From positions 806,001 to 870,000 of the forward strand of contig JAOTON010001031.1 in assembly GCA_034440635.1 (NCBI GenBank): a stretch of DNA of 64,000 bases, written 5' to 3'. The stretch comes from Lepas anatifera. Its lineage: Eukaryota; Arthropoda; Thecostraca; Lepadidae. Shown here in pieces: positions 1 through 10,813 of this stretch (the first letter of the stretch is position 1; the number at the start of each line of letters is the position of its first letter). The notes under the pieces were generated by a model. It had not been told where the DNA came from, ran no database searches, and saw nothing but the letters and a program-made list of their open reading frames with translations. The position numbers and the translations under genes were made by a program.

Positions 1-105
1 TTCCAATGATCAAAAGGTCCAAAGAGGCGTGCTCAGATGCATGAGAGTGGAGTGCATGATGCTGTAGAGGTGTGCTAAGACACATGATAATAGGAGACAA
101 TGAGG

Positions 106-425
106 GTTAGGTAAGGTTAGGTTAGGTTAGGTTAGGTTAGGTTAGGTTAGGTTAGGTTAGGTTAGGTTAGGTTAGGTTAGGTTAGGTTAGGTTAGGTTAG
201 GTTAGGTTAGGTTAGGTTAGGTTAGGTTAGGTTAGGTTAGGTTAGGTTAGGTTAGGTTAGGTTAGGTTAGGTTAGGTTAGGTTAGGTTAGGTTAGGTTAG
301 CTTAGCTTAGCTTAGCTTAGCTTAGCTTAGCAAGCTTAGCTTAGCTTAGCTTAGGTTAGCTTAGGTTAGCTTAGGTTAGCTTAGGTTAGGTTAGTAGGTT
401 AGGTTAGTAGGTTAGGTAAGGTTAG
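106..425 (+). repeat. (TTAGG)n array with GCTTA variants
   Basis: About 40 tandem copies of TTAGG run from about 106 to 300. They are followed by TTAGC variants (300-350) and mixed units, and then degrade into TTTGG-type units by about 460. TTAGG is the usual arthropod telomere unit. Here the array is internal and is part of an inverted-repeat structure, so it is an interstitial telomere-like tract and not evidence of a chromosome end. Confidence 0.9.
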
Positions 426-774
426 GTTTGGTTGTTTGGTTTGGTTTGGTTTGGTTAGGTCAGGTCAGTTGTGTATGCCCTTGGTCCCTAATTCCTAGTC
501 TGGGGATATCACCCCTCTTTCCAGAATCTTATTGTGCCTCTGGTCTGGGTACCACTTAAAACTACTCAAACCCTCCCCCTTCTGTCTTTTTCACCTCTAG
601 GGATTTTCTTGCAGAATGTGGGGATATTTTTAAAACATTTCCCAAAGTGGTACGCAGACCAGAGGTGCACTCAGAATCTGAAAAGAGGGGTGATATCCCC
701 AGATTAGGAAATAGGGACCAAGGGCATACAAAACTGACCTCACCTCACCTCACCTCACCTCACCCCCCACCCCA

Positions 775-886
775 CCTAACCTAACCTAACCTAACCTAAC
801 CTAACCTAGCCTAACCTAACCTAGCCTAACCAACCTAACCTAACCTAACCTAACCTAACCTAACCTAACCTAACCTAACCTAACCC
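775..886 (-). repeat. (CCTAA)n array, inverted partner of the left array
   Basis: About 20 copies of CCTAA, with a few CCTAG variants, lie in opposite orientation to the array at 106-425. A short CACCT/CTCAC run precedes them at about 735-770. Together with the flanking inverted segments they form the second arm of the foldback structure. Confidence 0.9.
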
Positions 887-1191
887 TCATATCCTCCTTT
901 TATCATGTGTCTTAGCACGCCTCTGTGGCATCATGCACCCCACTCTCATGCATCTGAGCACGCCTTTTTGGACCTTTTGAACCTTTGACTTCTTTTTTCA
1001 AAAGGTCTAACTTTCAAAGGGTGGAGCCTATGGACATTAGACCCTTTAATCAGTGGACCTTCTGATGTGATCCTTTGAACCGCGAGATGTGATCTGCCTA
1101 CTACCATAATACCCATTTCCTGATTTTGGTATTGACAGTCTGTATGAGTATTTTGTATTGGTGGCCTCTGGTGCGGTTTTGTTGACTAATT

Positions 1192-1461
1192 CTAAAGAGA
1201 CTCAGGATCTAAGCAGGATTTTCCATGAAATAGTTTCCAGCAGTGGATGAGATCAGCTCTCAGCAACCGGCCATGGATAGAGTATAGTTTCAGTGCCTGG
1301 AGACGATTTTCGTAGGTGATACTTTCAAGACCATCAACATGTTTGGTCCACCTGCTCTGGACATTCTTTAGAAGGTGAATGTCATCGCGGTAACCTGTGT
1401 TCCATAGACATGAGCAGTACTGAATGATTGGCCTGATATGTGTGGTAAGGAGGAAAAGCAT
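1192..1461 (-). pseudogene. LINE reverse transcriptase C-terminal tail
   Basis: About 89 codons match the known C-terminal region of CR1/Jockey-type polyproteins: a THIRPIIQYCSCLW segment, a block around LLKNVQSRWTKHVDGLE, then YENRLQALKLYSIHGRLLRADL. The sequence stays in frame to the left end of the element. It lies downstream, on the minus strand, of the broken palm region. Confidence 0.75.
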
Positions 1462-1642
1462 GAACTCAGGCGAACGTCAGACAGTCAATTTCAGGAAACT
1501 CTGCGCCAGGGCCCCTGCTTTGCCGGCCACTGCACATATGTGAGCGTGGAATTTGAGCTCTGTTTCAATGAGCACGCCCAGATCCGAATGAGAGTTCACA
1601 CATGGGATGGGGTTCCCATTCAAGTGATACCTGGCGGGGGTC

Positions 1643-2125
<483 letters not shown>

Positions 2126-2160
2126 AACTACATCGAAAGCTTTACTAAAATCAAAAAGTA

Positions 2161-2688
2161 TTACATCTGCGACACCCCCTCATCCATGCATTCAGAAACT
2201 TCGTTATACACAAGTAGCAGCTGGTCCATCGTGGATCGTCCGGCCCTAAATCCAAACTGGTTCTCGGTAAGAAGGGAATTTTCGTCCAGGCATGATTCTA
2301 AGCATTTGCACACAACTTTTTCCATGATTTTGCAGCACACTGATGTTAGGCTTATGGGTCTATAGTTCAGCGGATCATAGCGGTGGCCTTTCTTAAATAT
2401 AGGGATTACTAGTGAGGTCTTCCATGCACTGGGCAATCGCCCCTCTTCTATGGATTGCCTACAACTGAGGTAGAGTGGGTGTGCAAGCTCAGCTGCACAT
2501 TTCTTGAGCAGCAAGGGATGAAGATCATCAGGGCCCATTGCAGAGTTGCCATCAAGATTCTGCAAAAGCTCGAGTATATCTGCCTCTGAGAAAGGTAAAG
2601 TGTTGCAAACCCCTTCATAGTTCTGGAAAGGTGCTGGGTCATTAGGCGATTTTTTTTGTATACTGATTAAAACGACGATGCAAAACAT
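2161..2688 (-). pseudogene. LINE reverse transcriptase, N-terminal part
   Basis: An open stretch of about 175 codons covers the start of the RT domain. Visible signatures are the upstream GPDDLHP segment, the conserved NYRPISLTSV motif followed by KIMEKV, and NQFGFRAGRST. These are known hallmarks of LINE-encoded RVT_1 domains, which copy element RNA at a nicked target site. The frame is cut from the rest of RT by a shift near 2130-2160, so no complete enzyme can be made from this copy. Confidence 0.8.
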
Positions 2689-3078
2689 TCACTCATGATA
2701 ACAGGGTCATCAGAGAGGGTCCCTAATCCTAACTTGAGAGGGCCAACACAAGGGCAGCCCACCTTTTTGTTTCGAATGTATGAGTGCAAGAGCTTAGGAT
2801 TTTTTTTATCTTTCAATTAATCTAGTTTCATACTCTGCCTGGGAATTTACAGCAAAAGAGCAGTATCTCCTATTCACTGTAGTAAATGAACTAAGGGCAG
2901 AAGAAGCAGCAGAGGACTGCCTGCCTAGCTCATTACGGATAGATTTATATTTCTGCCAGGCAGCTTGCCTTTCTTTTATAAGACTGGTAGGCGGTCTAGT
3001 CGGCCAAGGTAGTCTGCCCACTGTGTTTGTTCTCAATAATAGCTGTGTTTCCATTAATGGGAACAATAAAGGACTCAC

Positions 3079-4292
3079 TTCAAGTTGGAAATGTCCATTC
3101 TAAAGGAGGAAACATTTTTGAGAATGGAAATTATGGTAGCAGTTTACAGCCAAGTTTCCTACTAAATCTAGTCCTCCCCTGATGATGTCACGGAACTTTC
3201 ATACTGAATTCTAGAATAATCTACCAAATTCTGGGAGTATCAGCTGGAACATACCAAGTTCGGCCGTAATTTGGCAGCAATCTAGTACAAATTTAAGTGC
3301 ACCTCCTGCGCGCATTAACTATCATCCTTGATCATAACGGCAAGCGGCGTATTTTACGTTCATCTTTTGAAAAGAATCCAAAGCTTTCAAACAATTTTTG
3401 CAAGTGCATGCATTTACATGAACAATTCAAGCCTAGATGCATTTATGCAGCCATGAACAGCGATTTCGACGAACGTACCAAAAGAGATAAATTAGCAATG
3501 AAACACAAATACAAGCCATTATTACCTTCTCAATCACAATTTTAGCTACCTTCTATCACGTAAATTCACATTATCAGCACCCACACGCTGAAAATCTTAC
3601 CACTTTCTAAAAAAATGCACAAGAAGCGTCGAGTACTCGTAGGATAAAGCCGCACCAGTGCGCGACCCGAAGCTTGATGCTACAAAACTCACTGAAATGT
3701 TTAACCATGCACGTTGGCATGGATTAATACAAGTACAATAACAAAAACGTCAAAACAAAACCCGCACACGCGTTAAAATTCGTCCGCTTCTCTTAACAGC
3801 CAAGAGAAATACGTCGACATTCGGCCGTCAGAACAAACGACTAAGGCCGATGTTTGTTGTTGTTTTTGGGAGTTGCCATGGCAACGTCAGCTGTTCAAGT
3901 CTGACTGCAAACGGCTGCTGGTGCTGGAGCTGCTATTATCATGACACGTTCTAGAAAATTGGTAAAAATAATATTTTATGCTGGAGTTTCTGCAAAACGC
4001 ACGATGGTTTCAAAATAGAAATATTTCAGCTTTCTAATCAAGCATATAAATTTAGCTGTTCCATTTCTGAAAAAGGTTTTTCGGAGGTTTGAAAAGGTGT
4101 AATTTCTCCATTGCACTGCATAGTAACCGTTATGCTCTTCCAGCCCTGATGACGTAATGCTGCCAAACAACTTGAACGGGGTCCGCTATGACATTGCTGT
4201 TTTCTTTATAGGGCTCCACTGAATTGAAAACAGTATCTGCTTCAAAAATGGTCAGCTTCTTATTGTTGCACCTTTCTTTGTTAATTGAAGCG
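3079..4292. other. Non-coding stretch, nothing recognised
   Basis: The sequence between the LINE and the next inverted-repeat element is AT-rich, with only short chance reading frames. I see no conserved protein, RNA gene or clear repeat. Confidence 0.6.
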
Positions 4293-5584
4293 GGGCCCCA
4301 TTTCATAAAAGGCGTAACTTATGCTTATAGCGTAGAAGTAGTATAATGCAACGTAGAAAGTGAATATTACACCACAATCTTGTTTCATAAAAATGCAGCG
4401 TAAAATACAACTACTTGCAAAGTTACGCTGCTCTAAACTACGCTGTACTGGAATTCAGCGTAGAATATTGCCAATATTGTTTTATATAGCAGACAACATG
4501 TACGTTGAATATGTAAAACACTCCTGAATAGCTATGCAAGATATAGCAGCGTAACATTTATCAGATAATGAAGCAAAACATGAAAAATATATAATTTATA
4601 ATGAAATTCTGAATCTGAGGCCAAATTAGGTAGTGTAGTGAAGGACAAAAGGAGTCATGAATGTGAAATAAACTCAAATAAAAAGGTTTGCAAGTTCTTC
4701 CTTGCACAGGTATGAAGTGCAAGTTGCACATGCCAAATTGAGCTGATATGTAGAGTTCTATGGCCATTTGATATGCCAAAAATGATGATAGCTATTGATG
4801 CAAATACGCAGGAAAGCTGACATTGATTTTTACTTTAGACTTTCTGCCGTTACTGTTATTTTATAGTCTAGTGAGGACAGAACCCTAGATAGGCTGACAT
4901 TGACGGTGTTATATGGAGTCTACGGAGGGTAAAAATTTAATTTAAGGTATCTGTCACCAACAAAATCCAAGTATCTCTACTGAGGCCTCTGGCGAAAATG
5001 ATGATATACCTAGGTACCTAAGTACCAGCATCTTGATCTAGCTATTCTTCAAAGATGTTTACTCACTATTCCTTTGCCAGTTTCACGAAATTATAAGGTG
5101 CACAGACCTTTCACAGTTCACTCATGATTAGTAAACACGGTTCACCTCAAATTCCACTGAACTGCACTCGCACAACAATACAATAACCTTTTCGTGACAG
5201 TAACTACCTAAAACAATGGGATACGGCCAAAAGCAAATACGTCGTATTTTTATTTTAGTGCATCTTCCTCTGCAGTATTTGTTAAAGTGCACTAGAAACT
5301 TAAAAATCGAATGAGGGCAAATAAGCACAATAATTTTCATTCAAATAATTTATTAAAAAATAAATATGCCCTTTTGAATGTTAATAAAGCAGTTATATGC
5401 CATATTTGAAAGGGGTAATTCCATTCTGGAATTGGGCGTAATTCACGCTGCATTTGATATCTACGCCGCTTTCGCGTGAATGTCATCGCTCTTTGTGAAA
5501 CGTGATTCTGAGTACGGCGTAACTTTGCAGGTGAATGTGGTGTAAAACACGCCGCATTTCTACACCTTTTATGAAACGGGGCCC
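4293..5584. mobile_element. Terminal-inverted-repeat DNA transposon remnant (GGGCCCC ends), non-coding
   Basis: The left end begins GGGCCCCATTTCATAAAAGG and the right end is the reverse complement of GGGCCCCGTTTCATAAAAGG, giving inverted repeats of about 24 bp over a 1.29 kb unit. Subterminal regions are rich in repeated GCGTA/TACGC motifs (for example 4380-4460 and 5445-5560), as expected for transposase-binding repeats. No transposase frame is visible. I could not find a convincing target-site duplication, so the superfamily is undecided. Confidence 0.65.
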
Positions 5585-6307
5585 AGGTTTATTAAAAATT
5601 TCTACTTGAAAATCTTATCAGCAAGCATTAAATACAATAGCTACAATATTGTGAGAGTCGGTTGATTTATGAAGTCCTTATTTAAAGTTTTGAGATACAT
5701 TTTTGTCAAAATTTCCATATTGCCATATTTTGATGAATTCCTTTTTGCCGCCATCATTTAGCTGTGCTAAAATAGCTCCACTTGAGCAGTGAGGAAATTT
5801 AGTTAGAACATTGGCAGTGAGTGGAAGATTCAGCTTGTGTGGGTGTTGTTCTCCACACAGCATACTGGGATTTGGGACATTGTGCGATGCAGTGGAGGAA
5901 GGGGCGCACTGTTCTTGTTAATTTTGCTTGAAGAAATTGCCCTGCTTGAGGGTAGAACAGTGTAATAATTGAGCATCATTTGTTGCCTGGCAGTGTAAAC
6001 GATTGTACAAAGTGCTTAATTCTACTTTTCAACACTATCTCAGACAAAAATCCACAGAAGCAACTAGTTTTCTTACCCACTAGCCCCCAGGGGCCACATG
6101 ATTGGCAGCACTGGTTTTGTGAATGAAAGTTTTAAGGAATTTTGTGGTGAATTTTATTCCCTACTAGTAGTTTGCATTGCGTTGTTGAAGACTATCAACG
6201 AATCTAATGCAATTGATCAAATATGATTTCAATGCAATCTCTTCTGTAATCTCATTCTTATGGAAGAAAATTGTAAACTTTTAACAATAACTCTGGATAT
6301 CTTTCCT
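5585..6307. other. Non-coding stretch, nothing recognised
   Basis: The spacer between two inverted-repeat structures holds only short chance frames and no identifiable repeat. Confidence 0.55.
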
Positions 6308-6320
6308 GAAAGTAGAATGT

Positions 6321-6599
6321 GTTGTTAAGATGTTCCCTGGCCTCTCCCCTCGAATCCGGAAATGTAAAAAACACTGAAGATTATATATTCGGGCACAGCC
6401 CTTCATCAGAATCGTGGAGTAAATATCAATAATTCTCAGTCCTAGTATAGCCAGACCTCGAAGGTCTGGCTATACTAGGACTGAGAATTATTGATGTTTA
6501 CTCCACGATTCTGATGAAGGGCTGTGCCCGAATATATAATCTTCAGTGTTTTTTACATTTCCGGATTCGAGGGGAGAGGCCAGGGAACATCTTAACAAC
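6321..6599. repeat. 279 bp near-perfect palindrome (hairpin arms about 138 bp)
   Basis: The sequence is symmetric about position 6460: GTTGTTAAGATGTTCCCTGG at the left end is mirrored at the right end, and the centre is CCAGACCT-CGA-AGGTCTGG with a 3 nt loop. I saw one mismatched pair (AAATATCA against AAACATCA). A 13 bp direct repeat, GAAAGTAGAATGT, lies at 6308-6320 and 6639-6651. It would fit a target-site duplication around an inserted unit made of the palindrome plus a 39 bp tail. Confidence 0.9.
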
Positions 6600-6639
6600 T
6601 CATCATCATGCTCCTCGCCGCAGCACTTCAAAACTTATG

Positions 6640-7192
6640 AAAGTAGAATGTCCCCAAAATGTTAAGTTCAGTGTGAATTGGCCTGGCAGAAGCTCCCAGT
6701 GCTATTTTTGGTAGCCTGGGGGCTTTCTTAAAAATGGTCCTTTGGAAGGGGTGTTTCCAATTATGGGTCATTGTTTCCATTATTGGAAACATCACTGTTT
6801 TTGGGAACTCCACAATTTTCTCGCACAGATTCATTGATAGGTTTGTATCCAGTGATGCAGCAGTTGTGCAGTTGAAATCTTCAAAATGTGGCTGGCACGG
6901 GGCAACTCAACTAGGTGCTTAGGCAGCTCAAATCATGCCCCAGTTGTGGCAGAAATTTGGTTGCAGACATAGACCTGTCTTTGCACAGTGGCAGCAGTTT
7001 TTCACTTAATAGGTAACAATTTCGCCTGTTTTCTAATCTTATTGGTTCCTCCATGCCTGCTGTGGTGAGTCAGTGCCGCCCTAACTGTCTTTGTCTAAAA
7101 TGTCCTTGCCAGTTGCAAAGATGGAAGAATTGACCCAAAATGGGAGATCTACCCCTGGGCTGCCCCAAACAAGACGTGTTGAACCCTACCAC
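6640..7192. other. Non-coding stretch left of the BEL/Pao element
   Basis: Nothing recognisable lies here apart from short chance frames. The last five bases (7188-7192, ACCAC) are the left target-site duplication of the retrotransposon. Confidence 0.55.
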
Positions 7193-7589
7193 TGTGATGG
7201 TGTTGAACTCGAAGGTGAAGAGATGGTGGTAGATGATGCTAAAGATTGAAGGCTGATTCGATTTACGGTACTCCAAAATCTCTCTCTCGTTCTGCACGAC
7301 CTCAGAAATTAAACGCTCGGATAATAGTAACGGTAGTATTGTAACCACGCGAGCACGTTCGGCAACACAGTTTGGGTGGCGACTGACCGCAATGGCGGGT
7401 GCCTCGACCCGGGGACAGGTCGGGCTACCAGATGAAAGTTGGCAGCTGTTGATCGTAAGACATACGTGGGTGAAGGGAACGCTTCAAAACGCTTCAACAT
7501 ACCAAAACAACTTGATCAGAGTTAAAGAAGGGAAAGAAAAATGACGTAGTCATCCCGCGAACATAACACATCAAATCGTTTCCACAACA
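7193..7589 (-). repeat. BEL/Pao 3' LTR
   Basis: This 397 bp direct repeat is nearly identical to 13009-13405; I saw three differences, all in the first 70 bases. It begins TGTGATGGTG and ends CCACAACA on the plus strand. It is the 3' LTR because the element reads on the minus strand. Confidence 0.95.
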
Positions 7590-7718
7590 TACTCCTCCTC
7601 GAAATTTAATGAAAATTTCGAAATCATACATACCTAACTAAATGCGGACAGATCAGATATCATCCACAGTCAACAAAACTGTCCAGTTTACTAAACACTT
7701 TGCGCTTCAGTCATTACT

Positions 7719-10256
7719 TTAGCACGTATCACTTTCTGCTTCAAGTCTGTACAGCTTGTTAATAGGACGGCGAGTTGTGATGCCGCCGACACGAATTTCA
7801 GCTGCGCGAGCGCAGCCGTCCGGCCCAGGAAGCAGCCGGACTACCCTGGCTAGTGGCCAGCGAGCACGGGGTCCTCCTCCGTGAAGCAGGACTATTTCGC
7901 CGGCTCTTGGGACTCGAACAGGGCGCCCTCTTGGAGAGACGTTCCAGGCGCGCAGACTCTGCAGGTATTCCCGAGTCCAGCGGCGGGTCAGCTGGCTAAC
8001 GACACGGGAACGGTGGCGCCAGGCCCGGTCCACCTCGACCGGACGACTCACTGTCGGAGATAGAACACCAGCCAGAGACGAAACACCGAATAGAAAATGA
8101 GCTGGCGTCAGCAGGTTTTCTCCGTCTCCTGTTGTCAGTGGGCGCAGGTTCAGGTAGAAGGCGAGCTCATACAATGCGACAGACAGTTCTTCAAATGTAA
8201 GATGACACTGATGAAGTGTAATTCGCAATGCCTTTTTCGTCACTCCCACCAGGCGCTCCCAAAAGCCACCCCACCAGGGCGCTGCTTCGGGAATATATCT
8301 CCAGGTTACAGCTTTCGGTATATGCGGACGAAGTGCATGGAATGTCTTAGCATTGTCACTAACAATGAGAGAAGGTAATCCTCTGATGGAGAAAAATCGG
8401 CGAAGCGCCAGCTCAACTTCACTGGTATTTTGTGCTCTTATCAGTTCTAGATGTACACAACGGGTGGTGGCGCATGTGATTAGTAAAACCCACACCTTTG
8501 TAGTGCCAGTGTACATCGGCCCGAAAAAATCACAGCCAATGCTCTCGTAGGGTCGGCTATGCTGAGATCTGAACTGTGGCAGCGATCCCTCCGATGACCT
8601 GTAAGGCAGCCCCCTGTATCGCCGGCAACGGAAACAAGTGGTCACAATGCGATGAACTGTTCGTCTCCGAATCAGGTAATCAGCCGACAGCAATGCTAGG
8701 GTAACTCTAGTCGACTGATGAAAACACTGTTGGTGGGCATTATCAACGATCAGTGAAGTCACATGGGAAAACTCCGGTAGAATCGGTAACGCGGCCTCTC
8801 CAGTGCGAGGTGTCGATACAAGCACACCGTCGTCAGACAGCTGTGGGTGGAGTTTGGTCAGTTTGGAATCTGCTGGTAGCTGATCCCGTCGTCGAAGAGC
8901 CGCGATCTCCGAGGCAAAGACCTGCTCCTGGGCATTTCGGATTAGGAATCGCAAAGCTGTGTTCTTCTCTTCTGCCGTCAGTGGACCAGTTTGGCGCACA
9001 GAAGTTGGCAGTCGGGCGTTTTCAATGAAACGGTATACCCATGAGGTCCGGTTTACAGCCTGTTTCAGCTTAGAACACTGCGTTATATCAAACAGACTCT
9101 CAGTTGAGCGCCGAATTGGTCGAGTCGAGGCGAGCATGCTGGTAGACACAGTTGGTTCTCCAACAAACGGTAATTTCAGCTCCTTCTGTGCGGCTAAACT
9201 GGGTTCAACGACAACAGGACCATCAGACATATCAGCATACCTGCAGATGAAGTTTGGGCCCCGCCACCACTTCTCACATGTCTTCAGTTCGTCCAGGGAC
9301 ACGCCTCTGGTTCCTATGTCGGCTGGGTTCTCCGCTCCAGGGACGTGACGCCACTGGCTAGGCTGCGAAATCTGCAGAATAGAGGCCACTCGATTTTCTA
9401 CAAACACTTTACGTGGTTTTCCACTGCAGATCCAAAACAACACATCCATTGAGTCGGTCCAGTAGGTCACTTCAGGTGAAGGCAGGTTCAGTGACTCGCT
9501 GACGAATTTCATCAGGCGAGTGCCGATCAGGGCCGCCATCAGCTCCAATCTGGGAACGGTTAGCGGTGAGGACACGGGAGCCAGTCTGCTCCGAGCTATC
9601 ACTAGATGACTTTCCCCGTCTTGTACAGCATACACGGCTGCGCAGTAGGCCACCTTGGAGGCATCACAGAACACGTGAAAAGTGACATCGGTGGATGAGT
9701 AAGGCTGTTTGAGCATACAACGGGGAAAACCCACCTTCTGCGGAGCTACGCCCCCGCACCAGCCTGTGATTTCTGTCAGCACTGAGTCAGGTAACGGCTC
9801 CTCCCACGAGATGGCAGGAGTATGCAGCCAGGTCCGCTGAAATATCAGCTTTCCTCTGATAAGCCATGGCTGGAGCAGGCCAAGAGGGTCAAAAGCCTTG
9901 GCGATCACAGAGATTAGCTGACCTTTAGTAGAAGGACACCTGAGCTCAGGAATCATGATTGACAATTCATCCGTTTGTGGATTCCATCCCAGACCCAGCA
10001 CTGTGGCGTCTGACCCTGAATCACCAGTCATACGGGTCTTGTGTATTTCCATGTTTGCCTTACCAAACATATCTTTCAGGCGACACAGTGCTATACTGGC
10101 CTCCTCCCTGGTCCTGAAACTCATACAGACGTCATCCATGCATAAGCCAGAATGGATCTTCTGACACAGGCTAGAGTCAGTGTCCTCGAATTTATCGAGA
10201 TGCGTGGAGATCGTAGCTAGCAGCATATGGGGAGCACATTTGATTCCAAACGGCAC
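7719..10256 (-). CDS. BEL/Pao pol: RT C-terminus, RNase H, integrase, DUF5641-like tail
   Basis: This 845-codon frame is the best preserved part of the element. It opens with PFGIKCAPHML and the RT catalytic CMDD motif (about residue 40). RNase H follows with VFCDAS, an ELMAAL glutamate and YWTDSMD. The integrase zinc-binding motif has paired histidines (HQQCFH) and CFRC. The integrase core follows with GCDFFGP, VSDNAKTF and a WWGGFWERL glutamate, so a DDE-type triad is present. The C-terminal ~100 residues match the chromodomain-like DUF5641 tail of BEL/Pao. RT copies the RNA and integrase inserts the DNA. The upstream frameshifts make this copy non-autonomous unless the shifts are assembly errors. 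Confidence 0.9.
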   Translation of the reverse strand: MPFGIKCAPHMLLATISTHLDKFEDTDSSLCQKIHSGLCMDDVCMSFRTREEASIALCRLKDMFGKANMEIHKTRMTGDSGSDATVLGLGWNPQTDELSIMIPELRCPSTKGQLISVIAKAFDPLGLLQPWLIRGKLIFQRTWLHTPAISWEEPLPDSVLTEITGWCGGVAPQKVGFPRCMLKQPYSSTDVTFHVFCDASKVAYCAAVYAVQDGESHLVIARSRLAPVSSPLTVPRLELMAALIGTRLMKFVSESLNLPSPEVTYWTDSMDVLFWICSGKPRKVFVENRVASILQISQPSQWRHVPGAENPADIGTRGVSLDELKTCEKWWRGPNFICRYADMSDGPVVVEPSLAAQKELKLPFVGEPTVSTSMLASTRPIRRSTESLFDITQCSKLKQAVNRTSWVYRFIENARLPTSVRQTGPLTAEEKNTALRFLIRNAQEQVFASEIAALRRRDQLPADSKLTKLHPQLSDDGVLVSTPRTGEAALPILPEFSHVTSLIVDNAHQQCFHQSTRVTLALLSADYLIRRRTVHRIVTTCFRCRRYRGLPYRSSEGSLPQFRSQHSRPYESIGCDFFGPMYTGTTKVWVLLITCATTRCVHLELIRAQNTSEVELALRRFFSIRGLPSLIVSDNAKTFHALRPHIPKAVTWRYIPEAAPWWGGFWERLVGVTKKALRITLHQCHLTFEELSVALYELAFYLNLRPLTTGDGENLLTPAHFLFGVSSLAGVLSPTVSRPVEVDRAWRHRSRVVSQLTRRWTREYLQSLRAWNVSPRGRPVRVPRAGEIVLLHGGGPRARWPLARVVRLLPGPDGCARAAEIRVGGITTRRPINKLYRLEAESDTC

Positions 10257-10813
10257 TCTAGCGAAGCGTAGTCTAACCCCTTTCCATACAAACTGAAGGT
10301 AGGGGCGGTCCTCCTTTTTACCATTACTTGGTGGAATGCTGCCTTGATATCAGTTTGACACCCTATCCCATTCAGTCGAAAATTCAAAACTACCGCGGGT
10401 AGCGTCTGGAGAAGATTCTCTCCTGCTTCTAGGTGCGAGTTAAGACTGTTTCCTCCCCCATCAGGAGCAGATCCATCAAAAACCAACCTTAGCTTATGGT
10501 TGCGGCTGATTCCTCGGTGTGGCAGGTAGAATGCTGAAGCATCAGGTGTCTCAGCGTCTGGTGAGTACTCAATGACGGAGTTCTCTAACAGTCCCTGTAG
10601 GTGGCTGTCGTACTCTCCTTTCTGTTCCTCGGTGAGCTTTGCTGCCATGCGATGGGTTCGGGACGCTGTCGACAGAAGGTTACACACGGGTCGGCAGCCC
10701 GACTTCCAAAGCAGTCCCATTTCGTACCTATTTTCTCCGTCTTTCCAGGTAGGCTTCGGACTGTCGTCGGCGCAGTCTCCGCTGCTGTCACGCCGACGGT
10801 CTCCAAGTCCCAC
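10217..10813 (-). pseudogene. BEL/Pao reverse transcriptase, N-terminal part (frameshifted)
   Basis: This frame carries the start of the RT domain: a Y-x-LPHRGISRNHKLRLVFDGS-type block, then LNFRLNGIGCQTDIKAAFHQ, which contains the first catalytic aspartate region (DIKAAFH). The frame is lost near 10275 and the remainder of RT is read in the frame of 7719-10256. Its upstream joint with the protease frame is also shifted. Confidence 0.8.

Larger units (their letters stand above)
10..980. mobile_element. Large inverted-repeat (foldback-like) element with telomere-type TTAGG arms
   Basis: The left flank (about 10-105) and the right flank (about 885-980) are inverted copies of each other: both contain the same block with GCGTGCTCAGATGCATGAGA, and the right copy is on the opposite strand. 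Inside them lie a long TTAGG array on the left and a shorter CCTAA array on the right. A second inverted pair (about 468-560 and 640-740, around GGGGATATCACCCCTCTTT) sits inside the arrays. The whole unit can fold into one long hairpin. No transposase is visible. It resembles a non-autonomous inverted-repeat transposon that carries telomere-like repeats. An alternative is two inverted interstitial telomeric tracts. The outer boundary is approximate because the left end is close to the window edge. Confidence 0.6.

Noticed and set aside
1..470. True chromosome end (telomere) at the left of the window
   Set aside because: The array is internal, flanked by unique sequence on both sides, and mirrored by an inverted array within 1 kb.
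7881..9348. Plus-strand frames of 60-130 codons opposite the BEL/Pao pol region
   Set aside because: They are antisense shadows of the minus-strand polymerase and integrase frame.
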